NCBI GenBank assembly: GCA_016217545.1
Contig: JACRHT010000017.1
Span: 372,001 to 436,000, forward strand
Length of the DNA: 64,000 nt
Reading direction: 5' to 3'
Source: Opitutia bacterium
GTDB taxonomy: Bacteria; Verrucomicrobiota; Verrucomicrobiia; Opitutales; Opitutaceae
The translations under genes were made by a program, and so were the position numbers. The notes under the pieces were generated by a model, which was not told where the DNA came from, did not search any database, and saw nothing but the letters and a program-made list of their open reading frames with translations. The first letter of the stretch is position 1. Each line of letters opens with the position of its first letter. This document shows positions 33,633-41,854 of this stretch, in pieces.

Positions 33633-34676
33633 TCACACCCACACCGCGCTCGGCGCGACGCGTGCGGAATACATGGTGAGGTATTGCACGATGCGCGGGC
33701 GCACGCCGCGATTCGGGCTCGCGGCGTGCGGCAGCTTGTCGTTCCAGATCACGAGATCGCCCGCCCGCCCGCCGATGTGCTTCACACCGAGGCCATGCAG
33801 ATCCTGCGCCCGCGGATCGGCGCCGGGCGGCAGGCTGTCGAGCCACGCATCGAGCCGGCGATGGAAACCCGGCACGCAGCGAAACGCCCCCTGCTCGGGC
33901 GGAGTGTCCGTGAGATAAAGAATGCCCTGCACGCCGAACGGCATCGGCCGCGCGAGACTCATGTCCCAATGAAGATCGGTGGCGTTGAACTTCTCGCCCG
34001 GCCGCAACGGCGGGTTAAACCCACCGCGATCGCACGTCATCCACAGGTCGGCCGTCCCCCACAGCTGCGCGAAGGCCTTGTGCACCCGCAACGACCGGCG
34101 GTTCGCCGTGAACGCCGGGTGCTGCACCATCGACATCATGATGCCCTGCCGGCGCGGCGCATGCCACGTCGCGGGATCGTCGGGATTCGCGTGTTCGTGT
34201 TGCCAGATCGCATCCACCGCCGCGCGCCGCGAGTCCTCCGGCACCGCGTCGTGCACGATCACGTAACCGTGTTCGTCCCAGTGGGCGAGATCCGCGGCAT
34301 CGAGCACCGGGGGCATCGCGTCGATCTCCGCCAGCCAGCCGCGCGTCGCTTCCGGCGGCGGCGCGTCCGAGACGGCGGCATTGATGCGCGCGACCAGCAT
34401 TGCATCCGGCGCTCCGGCCGTGGCGACAATCCATCGCTCCAGTTCCTCGAACGAAGGATCGTTCTGCAGCAGGAATTGCTGCGTCTGCTCCAATCCGACC
34501 CCAAGCGCGTCGCGGACCAATCCGTCGCGGTGCAACTCCATCGTGTCGCCCTCCAACGGCCTGCCGCGGCGGGCGGCACGCGCGCGCGCCCAGAGACGTT
34601 TCAATTGAAACACGCCCAACGCACCAACCTCGGTCGGCGGCGGCAACGACAGTGAAATTTGATCGGGAAACGGCAT
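33633..34676 (-). CDS. PhyH family Fe(II)/2-oxoglutarate dioxygenase
   Basis: A 347-residue non-haem iron oxygenase. The iron triad is visible as H236-W-D238 (in DLHWDMS) and H317 (in NDKLPHAASP), and an Arg near 326-328 (VRPR) would bind 2-oxoglutarate. The first 125 residues are an extra helical region not needed for the core fold. The core begins around LAHWDEHGYVIVHDAV. These enzymes hydroxylate lipids, amino acids or small metabolites using O2 and 2-oxoglutarate. It diverges from the great polysaccharide operon with 264 bases between them. Substrate unknown; a link to the glycan is only positional. Confidence 0.85.
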   Translation of the reverse strand: MPFPDQISLSLPPPTEVGALGVFQLKRLWARARAARRGRPLEGDTMELHRDGLVRDALGVGLEQTQQFLLQNDPSFEELERWIVATAGAPDAMLVARINAAVSDAPPPEATRGWLAEIDAMPPVLDAADLAHWDEHGYVIVHDAVPEDSRRAAVDAIWQHEHANPDDPATWHAPRRQGIMMSMVQHPAFTANRRSLRVHKAFAQLWGTADLWMTCDRGGFNPPLRPGEKFNATDLHWDMSLARPMPFGVQGILYLTDTPPEQGAFRCVPGFHRRLDAWLDSLPPGADPRAQDLHGLGVKHIGGRAGDLVIWNDKLPHAASPNRGVRPRIVQYLTMYSARVAPSAVWV

Positions 34677-34940
34677 GGAAAATCCCGCCGCATGGCTCGC
34701 TGCGGCGGACAGCGCTGGCCCGCGTCCCGACTGAAACAGAGCCCCAATCGCTGTCGATGCCGAAGTCCCGCCCCGCCACGGCTTCATGGGAGAAGCCGTG
34801 CTTGACCGCATTTCCGCCGGGCCGGAGAGTGAAGGGCCCTCAGGCCGAATGCGGGCGTGTTACCCTAATCACCTCGGTTTCAAACGGCGTATTCGCGACG
34901 CCGTGGGGCGAAGCTTTACCGATTCCCGGAGTTCCCTCTC
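34677..34940 (+). promoter_or_regulatory. Leader of the 25-gene operon with a 9-base palindrome
   Basis: The promoter of the great operon should lie in this gap, as no gene occupies it. A perfect inverted repeat, CACGGCTTC with a 6-base loop and GAAGCCGTG (34777-34800), stands out and could be an operator or a hairpin. No convincing -35/-10 pair and no ops/JUMPstart element (GGCGGTAG) were found. A GGAG at 34928-34931 is the ribosome-binding site of gmd. Confidence 0.4.
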
Positions 34941-35942
34941 ATGAATTCACCCACCGCTTTCGTCACCGGCATCACCGGACAGGACGGCTCCTACCTCACC
35001 GAGTTCCTGCTCGCGCGCGGCTACGCCGTGCACGGCCTCGTGCGCCGCGCGAGCCTGTTCAACCGCTCGCGCATCGAACACCTGCGGCACGACGCCGCGA
35101 TCGGCGGCAAGAATCTCTTCCTCCACTACGGCGACCTCAACGACACCACTTCGCTGCGCCGCCTCTTCCGCGCGATCAAACCCGCCGAGGTCTACCACCT
35201 CGCCGGCCAGAGCCACGTCGGCCTCAGCTTCGAGATCCCCGAGGCCACCGTGCAGGAAGTCGCCAACGCCACGCTCGGCCTGCTCGAGATTCTCCGCGAC
35301 CAGGAGCAACCCGTCCGCTTCTACCACGCCTCCAGCTCGGAGATCTTCGGTGCGCCCACGAACGCGCCGCAAAACGAGGAAACACCGCTGCGCCCGACCA
35401 GCCCCTACGGCTGCGCCAAGGCCTTCGCGACCAACCTCGGCCGCGTCTACCGCGACTCCTACGGGCTCTACGTCTGCAACGGCATCGCCTACAACCACGA
35501 GTCGCCGCGCCGCGGCGAGAACTTCGTCACGCGCAAGATCTCCCTCGCCGCCGCCCGCATCGCGCGCGGCCAGCAAAAGGAACTCACGCTCGGCAACCTC
35601 GACGTCACCCGCGACTGGGGCTACGCGCCCGAATACGTCGACGCCATGTGGCGCATGCTCCAGCAGGAAAAACCCGACGACTACGTCCTCGCCACCGGTG
35701 AGAGTCACACGCTCGGCGAGTTTCTCGACGCCGCTTTCGCCACCGTCGGCCTCGACTGGCACGCCCACGTGAAGATCGATCCGCGCTTCGTGCGTCCCGC
35801 CGAGCCCGTGCACCTCGTCGGCGATCCGGCCAAAGCCCGCGCCCAACTCGGCTGGTCCCCGTCCACGAAACTCGCCGCGCTCGCCCGCCTGATGGTCGAA
35901 GCCGACCTCGCCACGCTCGACGCCGCGCCGCGCCAATCCTGA
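34941..35942 (+). CDS. gmd: GDP-mannose 4,6-dehydratase
   Basis: This 333-residue enzyme converts GDP-D-mannose to GDP-4-keto-6-deoxy-D-mannose, the precursor of GDP-fucose, GDP-rhamnose, GDP-perosamine and related sugars. It has the signature GITGQDGSYLTEFL (10-23) for NAD(P) binding. The catalytic SSSEIFG (131-137) is followed by the PQNEETPLRPTSPYGCAK block with Y156 and K160, and the RDWGYAPEYVDAMW stretch typical of Gmd is also there. It is slightly shorter than many Gmd proteins. It opens the 25-gene operon; the ATG has GGAG 9 bases upstream. The enzyme that finishes the sugar is not obvious, although the epimerase at 40748 or the oxidoreductase at 39678 are candidates. Confidence 0.96.
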   Translation: MNSPTAFVTGITGQDGSYLTEFLLARGYAVHGLVRRASLFNRSRIEHLRHDAAIGGKNLFLHYGDLNDTTSLRRLFRAIKPAEVYHLAGQSHVGLSFEIPEATVQEVANATLGLLEILRDQEQPVRFYHASSSEIFGAPTNAPQNEETPLRPTSPYGCAKAFATNLGRVYRDSYGLYVCNGIAYNHESPRRGENFVTRKISLAAARIARGQQKELTLGNLDVTRDWGYAPEYVDAMWRMLQQEKPDDYVLATGESHTLGEFLDAAFATVGLDWHAHVKIDPRFVRPAEPVHLVGDPAKARAQLGWSPSTKLAALARLMVEADLATLDAAPRQS

Positions 35943-35947
35943 AAACC

Positions 35948-36790
35948 TTGTCCGTCCCCGAACGCATCCTCCGTCCCCGCACCGGCTGGTTCCGCCTCGA
36001 TCTCGCGCGGCTCCTCCAGCATCGCGACCTGCTTTACCTCCTCGTGCGGCGCGACCTCGTCTCGCGTTACCAGCAGACGATCCTCGGCCCGCTCTGGTTC
36101 CTGCTTCAACCGCTCCTGCTCACCGGCGTGTTCACCCTCGTGTTCAACCGCGGCCTCGGCACCTCGACCGACGGCGTGCCGGCGCACTTGTTCTACCTCA
36201 GCGGCATGCTGCTCTGGGCCTATTTCGCGAACGTCCTCACTGGTGCCGGCAACACGTTTCAGGTGAACGCGCCGGTCTTCACCAAAGTCTATTTCCCGCG
36301 CCTCGTCGTGCCGCTCGCCGTCGTGCTCGCCAGCATCGTCCCGCTGCTCTTGCAGATGCTGCTCTTCCTCGGCTTCTACGTTCCCGCGTTGCTCGGCGCG
36401 CGGACGTGGCAGCCCATCCCGGTCGCCCTCGCCCTGCTGCCGCTCACGCTCGGGCAGGTCGCGTTGCTCGCCCTCGGCGTCAGCCTGCTCGCCTCCGGCC
36501 TCTCGGCAAAATACCGCGACCTGCAGCACGCCCTGCCCTTCGTCGTGCAAATGTGGATGTTCGCCACGCCGGTGATCTATCCGCTCTCCCAACTCGGCCC
36601 GCTCGCCCGCTGGGTCGCCGCGCTCAATCCCCTTGCCTGCCCGGTCGAAATGCTGCGTCTCGCCTGCTTCGGCACCGGCACCCTCACGCCGCAACTCGCC
36701 ACGCTCTCGCTCGGCAGCACGCTGCTCGTGCTCGCGGCGGGACTGTTCGTGTTCCAGCGCGCCGAGCGCACCTTCGCCGACACCGTCTGA
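35948..36790 (+). CDS. wzm: ABC-2 polysaccharide export permease (Wzm)
   Basis: A 280-residue membrane subunit of an ABC exporter for O-antigen or capsule. It opens with the cytoplasmic LLYLLVRRDLVSRYQQTILGPLWFLLQP, diagnostic of Wzm/KpsM-type permeases, and has about six helices. Near the end is the typical FATPVIYPLSQLGPLARWVAALNP loop. The start appears to be TTG 35948, 5 bases after the gmd stop; I see no ATG or GTG nearby that would keep the N-terminus. With the ATPase that follows, it would move the finished undecaprenyl-linked chain to the periplasmic face. Confidence 0.94.
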   Translation: MSVPERILRPRTGWFRLDLARLLQHRDLLYLLVRRDLVSRYQQTILGPLWFLLQPLLLTGVFTLVFNRGLGTSTDGVPAHLFYLSGMLLWAYFANVLTGAGNTFQVNAPVFTKVYFPRLVVPLAVVLASIVPLLLQMLLFLGFYVPALLGARTWQPIPVALALLPLTLGQVALLALGVSLLASGLSAKYRDLQHALPFVVQMWMFATPVIYPLSQLGPLARWVAALNPLACPVEMLRLACFGTGTLTPQLATLSLGSTLLVLAAGLFVFQRAERTFADTV

Positions 36791-36801
36791 GTGCCCCGCC
36801 C

Positions 36802-38043
36802 ATGAGCCGTCCGATCATCGAGGTCCGCGGAGTTTCCAAGAGCTATCAGCTCGGGCGCATCGGCTTCACCAGCCTCCGCTCCGAAATCGAACGCGCGTGG
36901 ACGCGCTTTCGCGGCCGCGCGCCGGCCTCCGACGCCGACGCGTTCTGGGCCCTGCGCGACGTGTCGTTCGACGTGCAGCCGGGCGAAGTCCTCGGCCTCA
37001 TCGGCCGCAACGGCGCGGGCAAGTCCACGCTGCTGAAAATCCTCGGCGAGATCACCGAGCCGACCGCCGGCGAAGTCCGCCTGCGCGGCCACGTCGCCTC
37101 GCTGCTCGAAGTCGGCACCGGCTTCCACCCGGAGCTCAGCGGCCGCGAGAACATCTTCCTCAACGGCGCCATCCTCGGCATGCGCCGCGCCGAGATCGCA
37201 CGGAAGTTCGACGAGATCGTCGCCTTCGCCGAGGTCGAGCGCTTCCTCGATACGCCGGTGAAACGCTACTCCAGCGGCATGTATGTGCGCCTCGCCTTCG
37301 CCGTCGCCGCGCATCTCGAACCGCAGATCCTGCTCGTCGACGAGGTCCTCGCGGTCGGCGACCACGCCTTCCAACAGAAGTGCCTCGGCAAAATGCAGGA
37401 CGTCGCGCGCACCGAGGGCCGCACGGTCATCTTCGTCTCGCACAACATGGCCGCCGTCGCGCGCCTCTGCACGCACGCCGTCCTCCTCGAGGGCGGCCGC
37501 GTCACCCAACTCGGTGCCGCGGCCCAAGTCGTGCAGGACTACCTCGCCCGCGCCTCCACCCAAAGCGCCGAGTGGACTCGCCCGTCGGACCTGAAGCCGC
37601 ACCGCGAAGTGTTCTTCGTGCGCGGTGCGGTGCTCGCGCCCTCCGGCGCCCCCGCCGCGGTCCTCGCACCCGACGACGCCGTCACGATCGAGCTGACCTG
37701 CGCCGAACGCGAAATCCGCACGCCGTGGGTGCTGCGCGTCTCCCTCTACGACCAGAAGGGCCACGAGCTTTTCCTCACGCAGGACCTCGAAACGCCCATC
37801 GCGCGACCTTCCCGCCCCGGCGCGACGCTGCGCGCGCGTTGCACTTTCCCCGGCGGCCTGCTCAAGCCCGGCAACTACACCGTCGGCGTCTCCGCCTGCG
37901 AACGCAGCGGCGATCAGGCCGTGCGCCTGTTCGAGGAATTCGAACCGCTGCTCGGCTTCGAAGTTTCCCCGCAAGGCTTCGTCGGCTACATGCCGCGCGG
38001 TCTGCTCGGCCCGCGCGCCGACTGGCAGTTCCACTGGGAATGA
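36802..38043 (+). CDS. wzt: ABC polysaccharide export ATPase with carbohydrate-binding domain (Wzt)
   Basis: A 413-residue ATPase partner of Wzm. The nucleotide-binding domain has Walker A GRNGAGKST (68-76), the signature YSSGMYVRLAFA (156-167), Walker B ILLVDE (176-181) and a switch His in VSHNMAA. An extra C-terminal domain (about 250-413) is of the Wzt_C type, which binds the non-reducing end of the finished chain. This matters because such systems export only chains carrying a specific terminal cap, often a methyl group, and methyltransferase genes follow immediately. Its TGA overlaps the next ATG. The first ATG (36802) comes 11 bases after the wzm stop. Confidence 0.95.
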   Translation: MSRPIIEVRGVSKSYQLGRIGFTSLRSEIERAWTRFRGRAPASDADAFWALRDVSFDVQPGEVLGLIGRNGAGKSTLLKILGEITEPTAGEVRLRGHVASLLEVGTGFHPELSGRENIFLNGAILGMRRAEIARKFDEIVAFAEVERFLDTPVKRYSSGMYVRLAFAVAAHLEPQILLVDEVLAVGDHAFQQKCLGKMQDVARTEGRTVIFVSHNMAAVARLCTHAVLLEGGRVTQLGAAAQVVQDYLARASTQSAEWTRPSDLKPHREVFFVRGAVLAPSGAPAAVLAPDDAVTIELTCAEREIRTPWVLRVSLYDQKGHELFLTQDLETPIARPSRPGATLRARCTFPGGLLKPGNYTVGVSACERSGDQAVRLFEEFEPLLGFEVSPQGFVGYMPRGLLGPRADWQFHWE

Positions 38044-38918
38044 ACCTCGAACTCGGCACCGACCTGCTGCTCGCCGATTTGCTCGCGCGACTCGATCCCG
38101 CATCCGCCGGCACCGTCGTCGAGATCGGCCTCGGCCGCGTGAACTTCACCTTCCAGTGGGCGCGACCGCGCGGCCACCGCTGCTTCGCCGTCGAGCCGCT
38201 GCCCACGCCCGTGCTCCGCGACGCCTGCGCGCGCCACGGCGTGCCGCTCGTCGAAGCCGCCGTCGCCGCCACCGACGGCGAAGTGGACATCTTTCTCGGC
38301 GCCGTGAACGGCCACGATCTGCCCGACGTCAGCTCGCTCAACCCGCGCTGGTGGGGCGCGAGCGCGAACGCCCGCCGCGTCCGCGCCGTCACGCTTCCCA
38401 CGCTCGCCGCCGAGCTCGCCCTCGACACCGTCACACTGCTCAAGATCGACACCGAGGGCAGCGAACCCGCCGTCGTCGCCGGCCTGCACCGGATTGCCGC
38501 GCCGGTCCGGCCGGCCCTCGTCTGCTTCGAATACGGCGGCGGCGGCCCGCGCCGCGACGCGCGCGGCGGCTGGAGCGAGGAGTTTTTCGCCGGCACGCAA
38601 TCCTGTCTCCGCGACCTGCAAGCCCTCGGCTACCGCCAGGCGCTCCTGCTCGACGAGAGCCGCGCTGAGCCGCAACTCGTGGACCTCGCCGCCACCGCCG
38701 ACTTCGCCGCGCTTTTCGCGCCCGAGAGCACGGTGGGCAACCTGATCGCGCTGCGCGACCCTATCGACGCCGCGTGGCTCGCCGCGCACTGGCGCGGCTT
38801 CGCGCCGCAATTCGCCCGCGCCCTCCGCCGCGAACGGTGGTCTTATCGCTGGACCTGGCTCCGCCACCACGCCACGCGCGTGCGCACCGGCCTGCTGCAC
38901 CGCATCGGCGTCCGCTGA
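38040..38918 (+). CDS. FkbM-family methyltransferase
   Basis: A 292-residue SAM-dependent methyltransferase. Motif I is TVVEIGLGRVNFTFQWA (about 25-41), followed by FAVEPLPTPVLRDAC, VTLPTLAAEL and the FkbM hallmark VTLLKIDTEGSEPAVVAGL. The usual D-x-G-A-N-x-G of motif I is altered to EIGLGRVN. These enzymes O-methylate sugars. It overlaps wzt by 4 bases (ATGA), so it is a good candidate for adding the methyl cap recognised by the C-terminal domain of Wzt. This is inference from position, not shown by sequence. The long C-terminus is rich in Arg and Trp. Confidence 0.85.
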   Translation: MNLELGTDLLLADLLARLDPASAGTVVEIGLGRVNFTFQWARPRGHRCFAVEPLPTPVLRDACARHGVPLVEAAVAATDGEVDIFLGAVNGHDLPDVSSLNPRWWGASANARRVRAVTLPTLAAELALDTVTLLKIDTEGSEPAVVAGLHRIAAPVRPALVCFEYGGGGPRRDARGGWSEEFFAGTQSCLRDLQALGYRQALLLDESRAEPQLVDLAATADFAALFAPESTVGNLIALRDPIDAAWLAAHWRGFAPQFARALRRERWSYRWTWLRHHATRVRTGLLHRIGVR

Positions 38919-38955
38919 CGCCGCGCGCTCCGCCCCGCCGCATCGCCTCCGTCCC

Positions 38956-39681
38956 ATGCCGCCGCACGACTCCTCGCCCGCCGAATCCCGCTACTCGGAC
39001 GGCGACTATTTGAGCCGCCATCCCGGTTGGCACCGCGAGCATTCCGCGTGGAAAGCCGCGCAGATCGCCGCGCTCCTGCGCCGGCAAAATCGCACGCCGC
39101 GCTCGATCGTCGAAGTCGGCTGCGGCGCCGGCGGCATCCTTGCCGAGCTGCAACGCGCGCTCGGCGCCGGCGAGTTCACCGGCTACGAGATCGCTCCCGC
39201 CGCGCTCGAGCTCGCCGCGCCGCTCGCGAACGGGCGGCTGCGTTTCGTCCTCGGCGATTTCCTCGCGCTCGACACACCGCCGAGCGACCTGCTGCTCGCC
39301 ATCGACGTCGCGGAGCACGTCGAGGATTACCTCGGTTTCCTCCGCGCGCTCCGGCCGCGCGCGCGCGCGCACGTCTTCCATCTGCCGCTCGATCTCTCGC
39401 TCCTGAGCAGCTGTCAGCCGCGGCGGCTCGACTGGAATTTCGAGAGCGTCGGCCACCTGCACTATTTCACCGCGGAGACCGCGCTGCGCGCGCTCGCCAA
39501 CGCCGGCTACACCGTCCGCGCCCACACGTTCACCGCCGTCGAACTCGACCTGCCGCCGCCCGACGCGCAGCAGCAACGCCTGCGCTTCCTCCGCCGCCTC
39601 GGCCGCCGCCTTTCGCCGGCATGGACCTCGCGCCTGCTCGGCGGCTTCTCGCTCCTCGCGTATTGCGAGGCCGCGCCATGA
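38956..39681 (+). CDS. Class I SAM-dependent methyltransferase
   Basis: A 241-residue enzyme with a clear methyltransferase core: SIVEVGCGAGGILAELQ (50-66), FTGYEIAPAALELAA for the acidic loop after strand 2 (E79) and LLLAIDVAEHVEDYLGFL (about 113-130). It is of the Methyltransf_11/23 type and could modify a sugar or a lipid-linked intermediate. It follows the FkbM gene after 37 bases, the second methyltransferase in a row behind wzt, and its stop overlaps the next start (ATGA). The acceptor cannot be read from sequence. Confidence 0.85.
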   Translation: MPPHDSSPAESRYSDGDYLSRHPGWHREHSAWKAAQIAALLRRQNRTPRSIVEVGCGAGGILAELQRALGAGEFTGYEIAPAALELAAPLANGRLRFVLGDFLALDTPPSDLLLAIDVAEHVEDYLGFLRALRPRARAHVFHLPLDLSLLSSCQPRRLDWNFESVGHLHYFTAETALRALANAGYTVRAHTFTAVELDLPPPDAQQQRLRFLRRLGRRLSPAWTSRLLGGFSLLAYCEAAP

Positions 39682-40751
39682 ACGCCCCCGCCACGGCGCG
39701 CATCGCCATCGTCGGCTGCGGCGCGATCGTCGAGCGCAGCCACGCGCCCGCGCTCGTCCATCTCGCCGCCGCCGGACGTGCGCACGTGACGGCGCTCGTC
39801 GATCCCGACGCCGCGCGGCGAAGCCTCCTCCGGCGGCACTTTCCCGGCGCGCGTTCCTGCGCCGATCTCGGCGAAATCGCGCCCGGCGAAATCGACCTCG
39901 CGCTCGTGGCTTCCCCCGCCCGCTTCCACGCGGCGCAAGCGCAGCACTTGCTCGCCCAAGGCGCCCACGTGCTCTGCGAAAAACCCCTCGCCTCCACCGT
40001 CGCCGACGCCGAAGCGATGGTCGCCGCCGCGCGCACCCACGGCCGCGTGCTCGCCGCCGGACAATTCCGCCGCTTCTTCCCCGCGCTCCAGCTCGTGCGC
40101 GACTATCTCGCCGCCGAATCCCTCGGCCCGCTGCGCCGCATCGACGTCCGCGAGGGCGGCGCCTTCGACTGGCCGGCCGCCACGCCGTCGTTCTTCGATC
40201 GACGCCAAGCCGGCGGCGGTGTCTGGCTCGATGTCGGCGCGCACGTGCTCGACACGCTCGTGTGGTGGCTCGGCGAGCCGCTCGAACTCGTCTACGCCGA
40301 CGACGCCGCGGGCGGCCTCGAAGCCAATTGCCGCGCCCGGCTCCGCCACGCGAACGGCGCCACAAGCCACATTTTTCTCTCGCGCGACTCCGCCACGCCC
40401 AACCGCTGGCGCCTCGAATTCGAGCGCGGCGAGATTGTCTGGTGCGTCGGACGCACCAACGAACTCGAGGTGCGACTCGCCGGCTCCTCCCTCTGGCAAA
40501 TCGTCCGCACGGAATGCGAAACTCCTGCCGGCCGCCGCGCGGGCGATGGCTACGACGATGTTTTCGTCAGCCAGCTGGCCGACGTGATCGACGCCGTGCG
40601 CCACGCCCGCGCGCCGCGCGTCAGCGGCGCCGAAGCGTTGCGGGCGCTGCGCGAAGTCGAGCGCGGCTACGCGACGCGGCAACTGCTCGAAAGTCCGTGG
40701 CTCTCCCACGAGGAACAAGCCGGCGTGCGCGCCGCGCGCGACCAATCATGA
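39678..40751 (+). CDS. Gfo/Idh/MocA family NAD(P)-dependent oxidoreductase
   Basis: A 357-residue sugar dehydrogenase-like enzyme. The Rossmann motif IAIVGCGAIVERSHAPAL starts at residue 9. The family motif is CEKPLA (100-105; K102), and the second-domain motif WLDVGAHVLDTLVWWLG (183-199) holds D185 and H189. In glycan clusters these enzymes oxidise or reduce nucleotide sugars, for example in making diacetamido uronic acids. No aminotransferase is found here, so a keto-sugar reductase or dehydrogenase role is more likely. It starts at ATG 39678 inside the previous stop and ends inside the next start (ATGA at both joints). Confidence 0.9.
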   Translation: MNAPATARIAIVGCGAIVERSHAPALVHLAAAGRAHVTALVDPDAARRSLLRRHFPGARSCADLGEIAPGEIDLALVASPARFHAAQAQHLLAQGAHVLCEKPLASTVADAEAMVAAARTHGRVLAAGQFRRFFPALQLVRDYLAAESLGPLRRIDVREGGAFDWPAATPSFFDRRQAGGGVWLDVGAHVLDTLVWWLGEPLELVYADDAAGGLEANCRARLRHANGATSHIFLSRDSATPNRWRLEFERGEIVWCVGRTNELEVRLAGSSLWQIVRTECETPAGRRAGDGYDDVFVSQLADVIDAVRHARAPRVSGAEALRALREVERGYATRQLLESPWLSHEEQAGVRAARDQS

Positions 40752-41854
40752 GCGGCCGCAAACTTCGCATCGCGATCGTCGGCGCCGGCGGCTTCGTTGG
40801 CACGCGCCTCATCGAGCGCTGGCACCTGACCGGTTTCGCCGAGGTCGTGCCCGTCGTCCGCCGCCCCGCCAACCTCGCCCGCCTCGCGCGCTTCCCGCTC
40901 GAGGGCCGCTTCGCGGACGCCACCAACGCCGCCGAACTCACGCGCGCCCTCACCGGCTGCGACGCCGTCGTGCACGCGATGGTCGGCGATTCGCACGCGC
41001 TCGTCGCCGCCGCGGCCGCGCTCGCTCGCGCTGCGACGGACGCACGCGTCGAGCGCGTCATCTACCTGAGCTCAGCGATGGTCCATGGCCCGGCGCCCGC
41101 ACACGACTACGATGAGGACGCCCCGCTCGCAACCGACCAGCCCTTCGCTTACGGCCGCGCCAAAATCGCCGCGGAAAAGCGCCTCGTCGCCGCCGCGTTG
41201 CCCGCGCTCATTCGCCTGCGTCCCGGCATCGTCTACGGTCCGCGCTCGCGCTGGATCGCCGAGCCGGCGGAACAACTCGCCCACGGCCTCCTGCCCTGCC
41301 TCGACGCCGGCGGGGGAATTTGCCCGGCAATCTACGTCGACAATCTCATCGCCGCCATCGAAGCCGCGCTGCACGCGACGAACGTGCGCCAAGGCGCCTT
41401 CCTCGTGCGCGACACCGAGACCGTGACCTGGCGCGAATTCTACGCCGCCCTCGCGCGTGCGCTGGGCCACAGCGCCGATCTCATCGTCGATGGCATCTCC
41501 GCCGAGCCGCCCTCCGGCTGGCGTCACCGACTGGAAGCGCTGCGCGTGCATCCGACCACGCAACGCGCGCTCGCTCGCATCCCGACTCGGTTCAAGCAAA
41601 CCGTGAAAAGCGCCCTCGCCGGCTGGAGTGGCCGCGCCGCCTTCGGCGGTTTCGCCCCGCTCGACGCGCCCGCGCCCTCGCGGCAACTCAGCGCCGAGCT
41701 GACCGCCTTGCAGCGCAACCGCCATCGCATGATCGACGCGCGCGCCCGCACCGCACTCGGCTACGCGCCGCCGGTGTCCTTCGCCGACGGCATCGCCCGC
41801 TCCGCGGGCTGGGTGGAATTCGCCCGCGGCAACCCGCCGCGCGACGCCACATGA
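40748..41854 (+). CDS. NAD-dependent epimerase/dehydratase family protein
   Basis: A 368-residue extended short-chain dehydrogenase. The nucleotide-binding motif is IVGAGGFVGTRL (10-21), the catalytic region is VIYLSSAMVHG with the Ser, and the Y-x-x-x-K pair is Y135-G-R-A-K139. RLRPGIVYGPRSRW is a typical substrate-domain block. It lies third after the methyltransferases and directly behind the oxidoreductase, so the two may convert one nucleotide sugar in sequence. Together with Gmd they could give a 6-deoxy sugar from GDP-mannose, but I cannot assign the reaction. It overlaps both neighbours by 4 bases. Confidence 0.88.
   Translation: MSGRKLRIAIVGAGGFVGTRLIERWHLTGFAEVVPVVRRPANLARLARFPLEGRFADATNAAELTRALTGCDAVVHAMVGDSHALVAAAAALARAATDARVERVIYLSSAMVHGPAPAHDYDEDAPLATDQPFAYGRAKIAAEKRLVAAALPALIRLRPGIVYGPRSRWIAEPAEQLAHGLLPCLDAGGGICPAIYVDNLIAAIEAALHATNVRQGAFLVRDTETVTWREFYAALARALGHSADLIVDGISAEPPSGWRHRLEALRVHPTTQRALARIPTRFKQTVKSALAGWSGRAAFGGFAPLDAPAPSRQLSAELTALQRNRHRMIDARARTALGYAPPVSFADGIARSAGWVEFARGNPPRDAT

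Noticed and set aside
34802-34830. A sigma-70 promoter with TTGACC before gmd
   Set aside because: At the proper spacing there is only GAGAGT, which does not resemble a -10 element.
34677-34940. An ops/JUMPstart (RfaH) element in front of the great operon
   Set aside because: No GGCGGTAG-like sequence is present in the leader.
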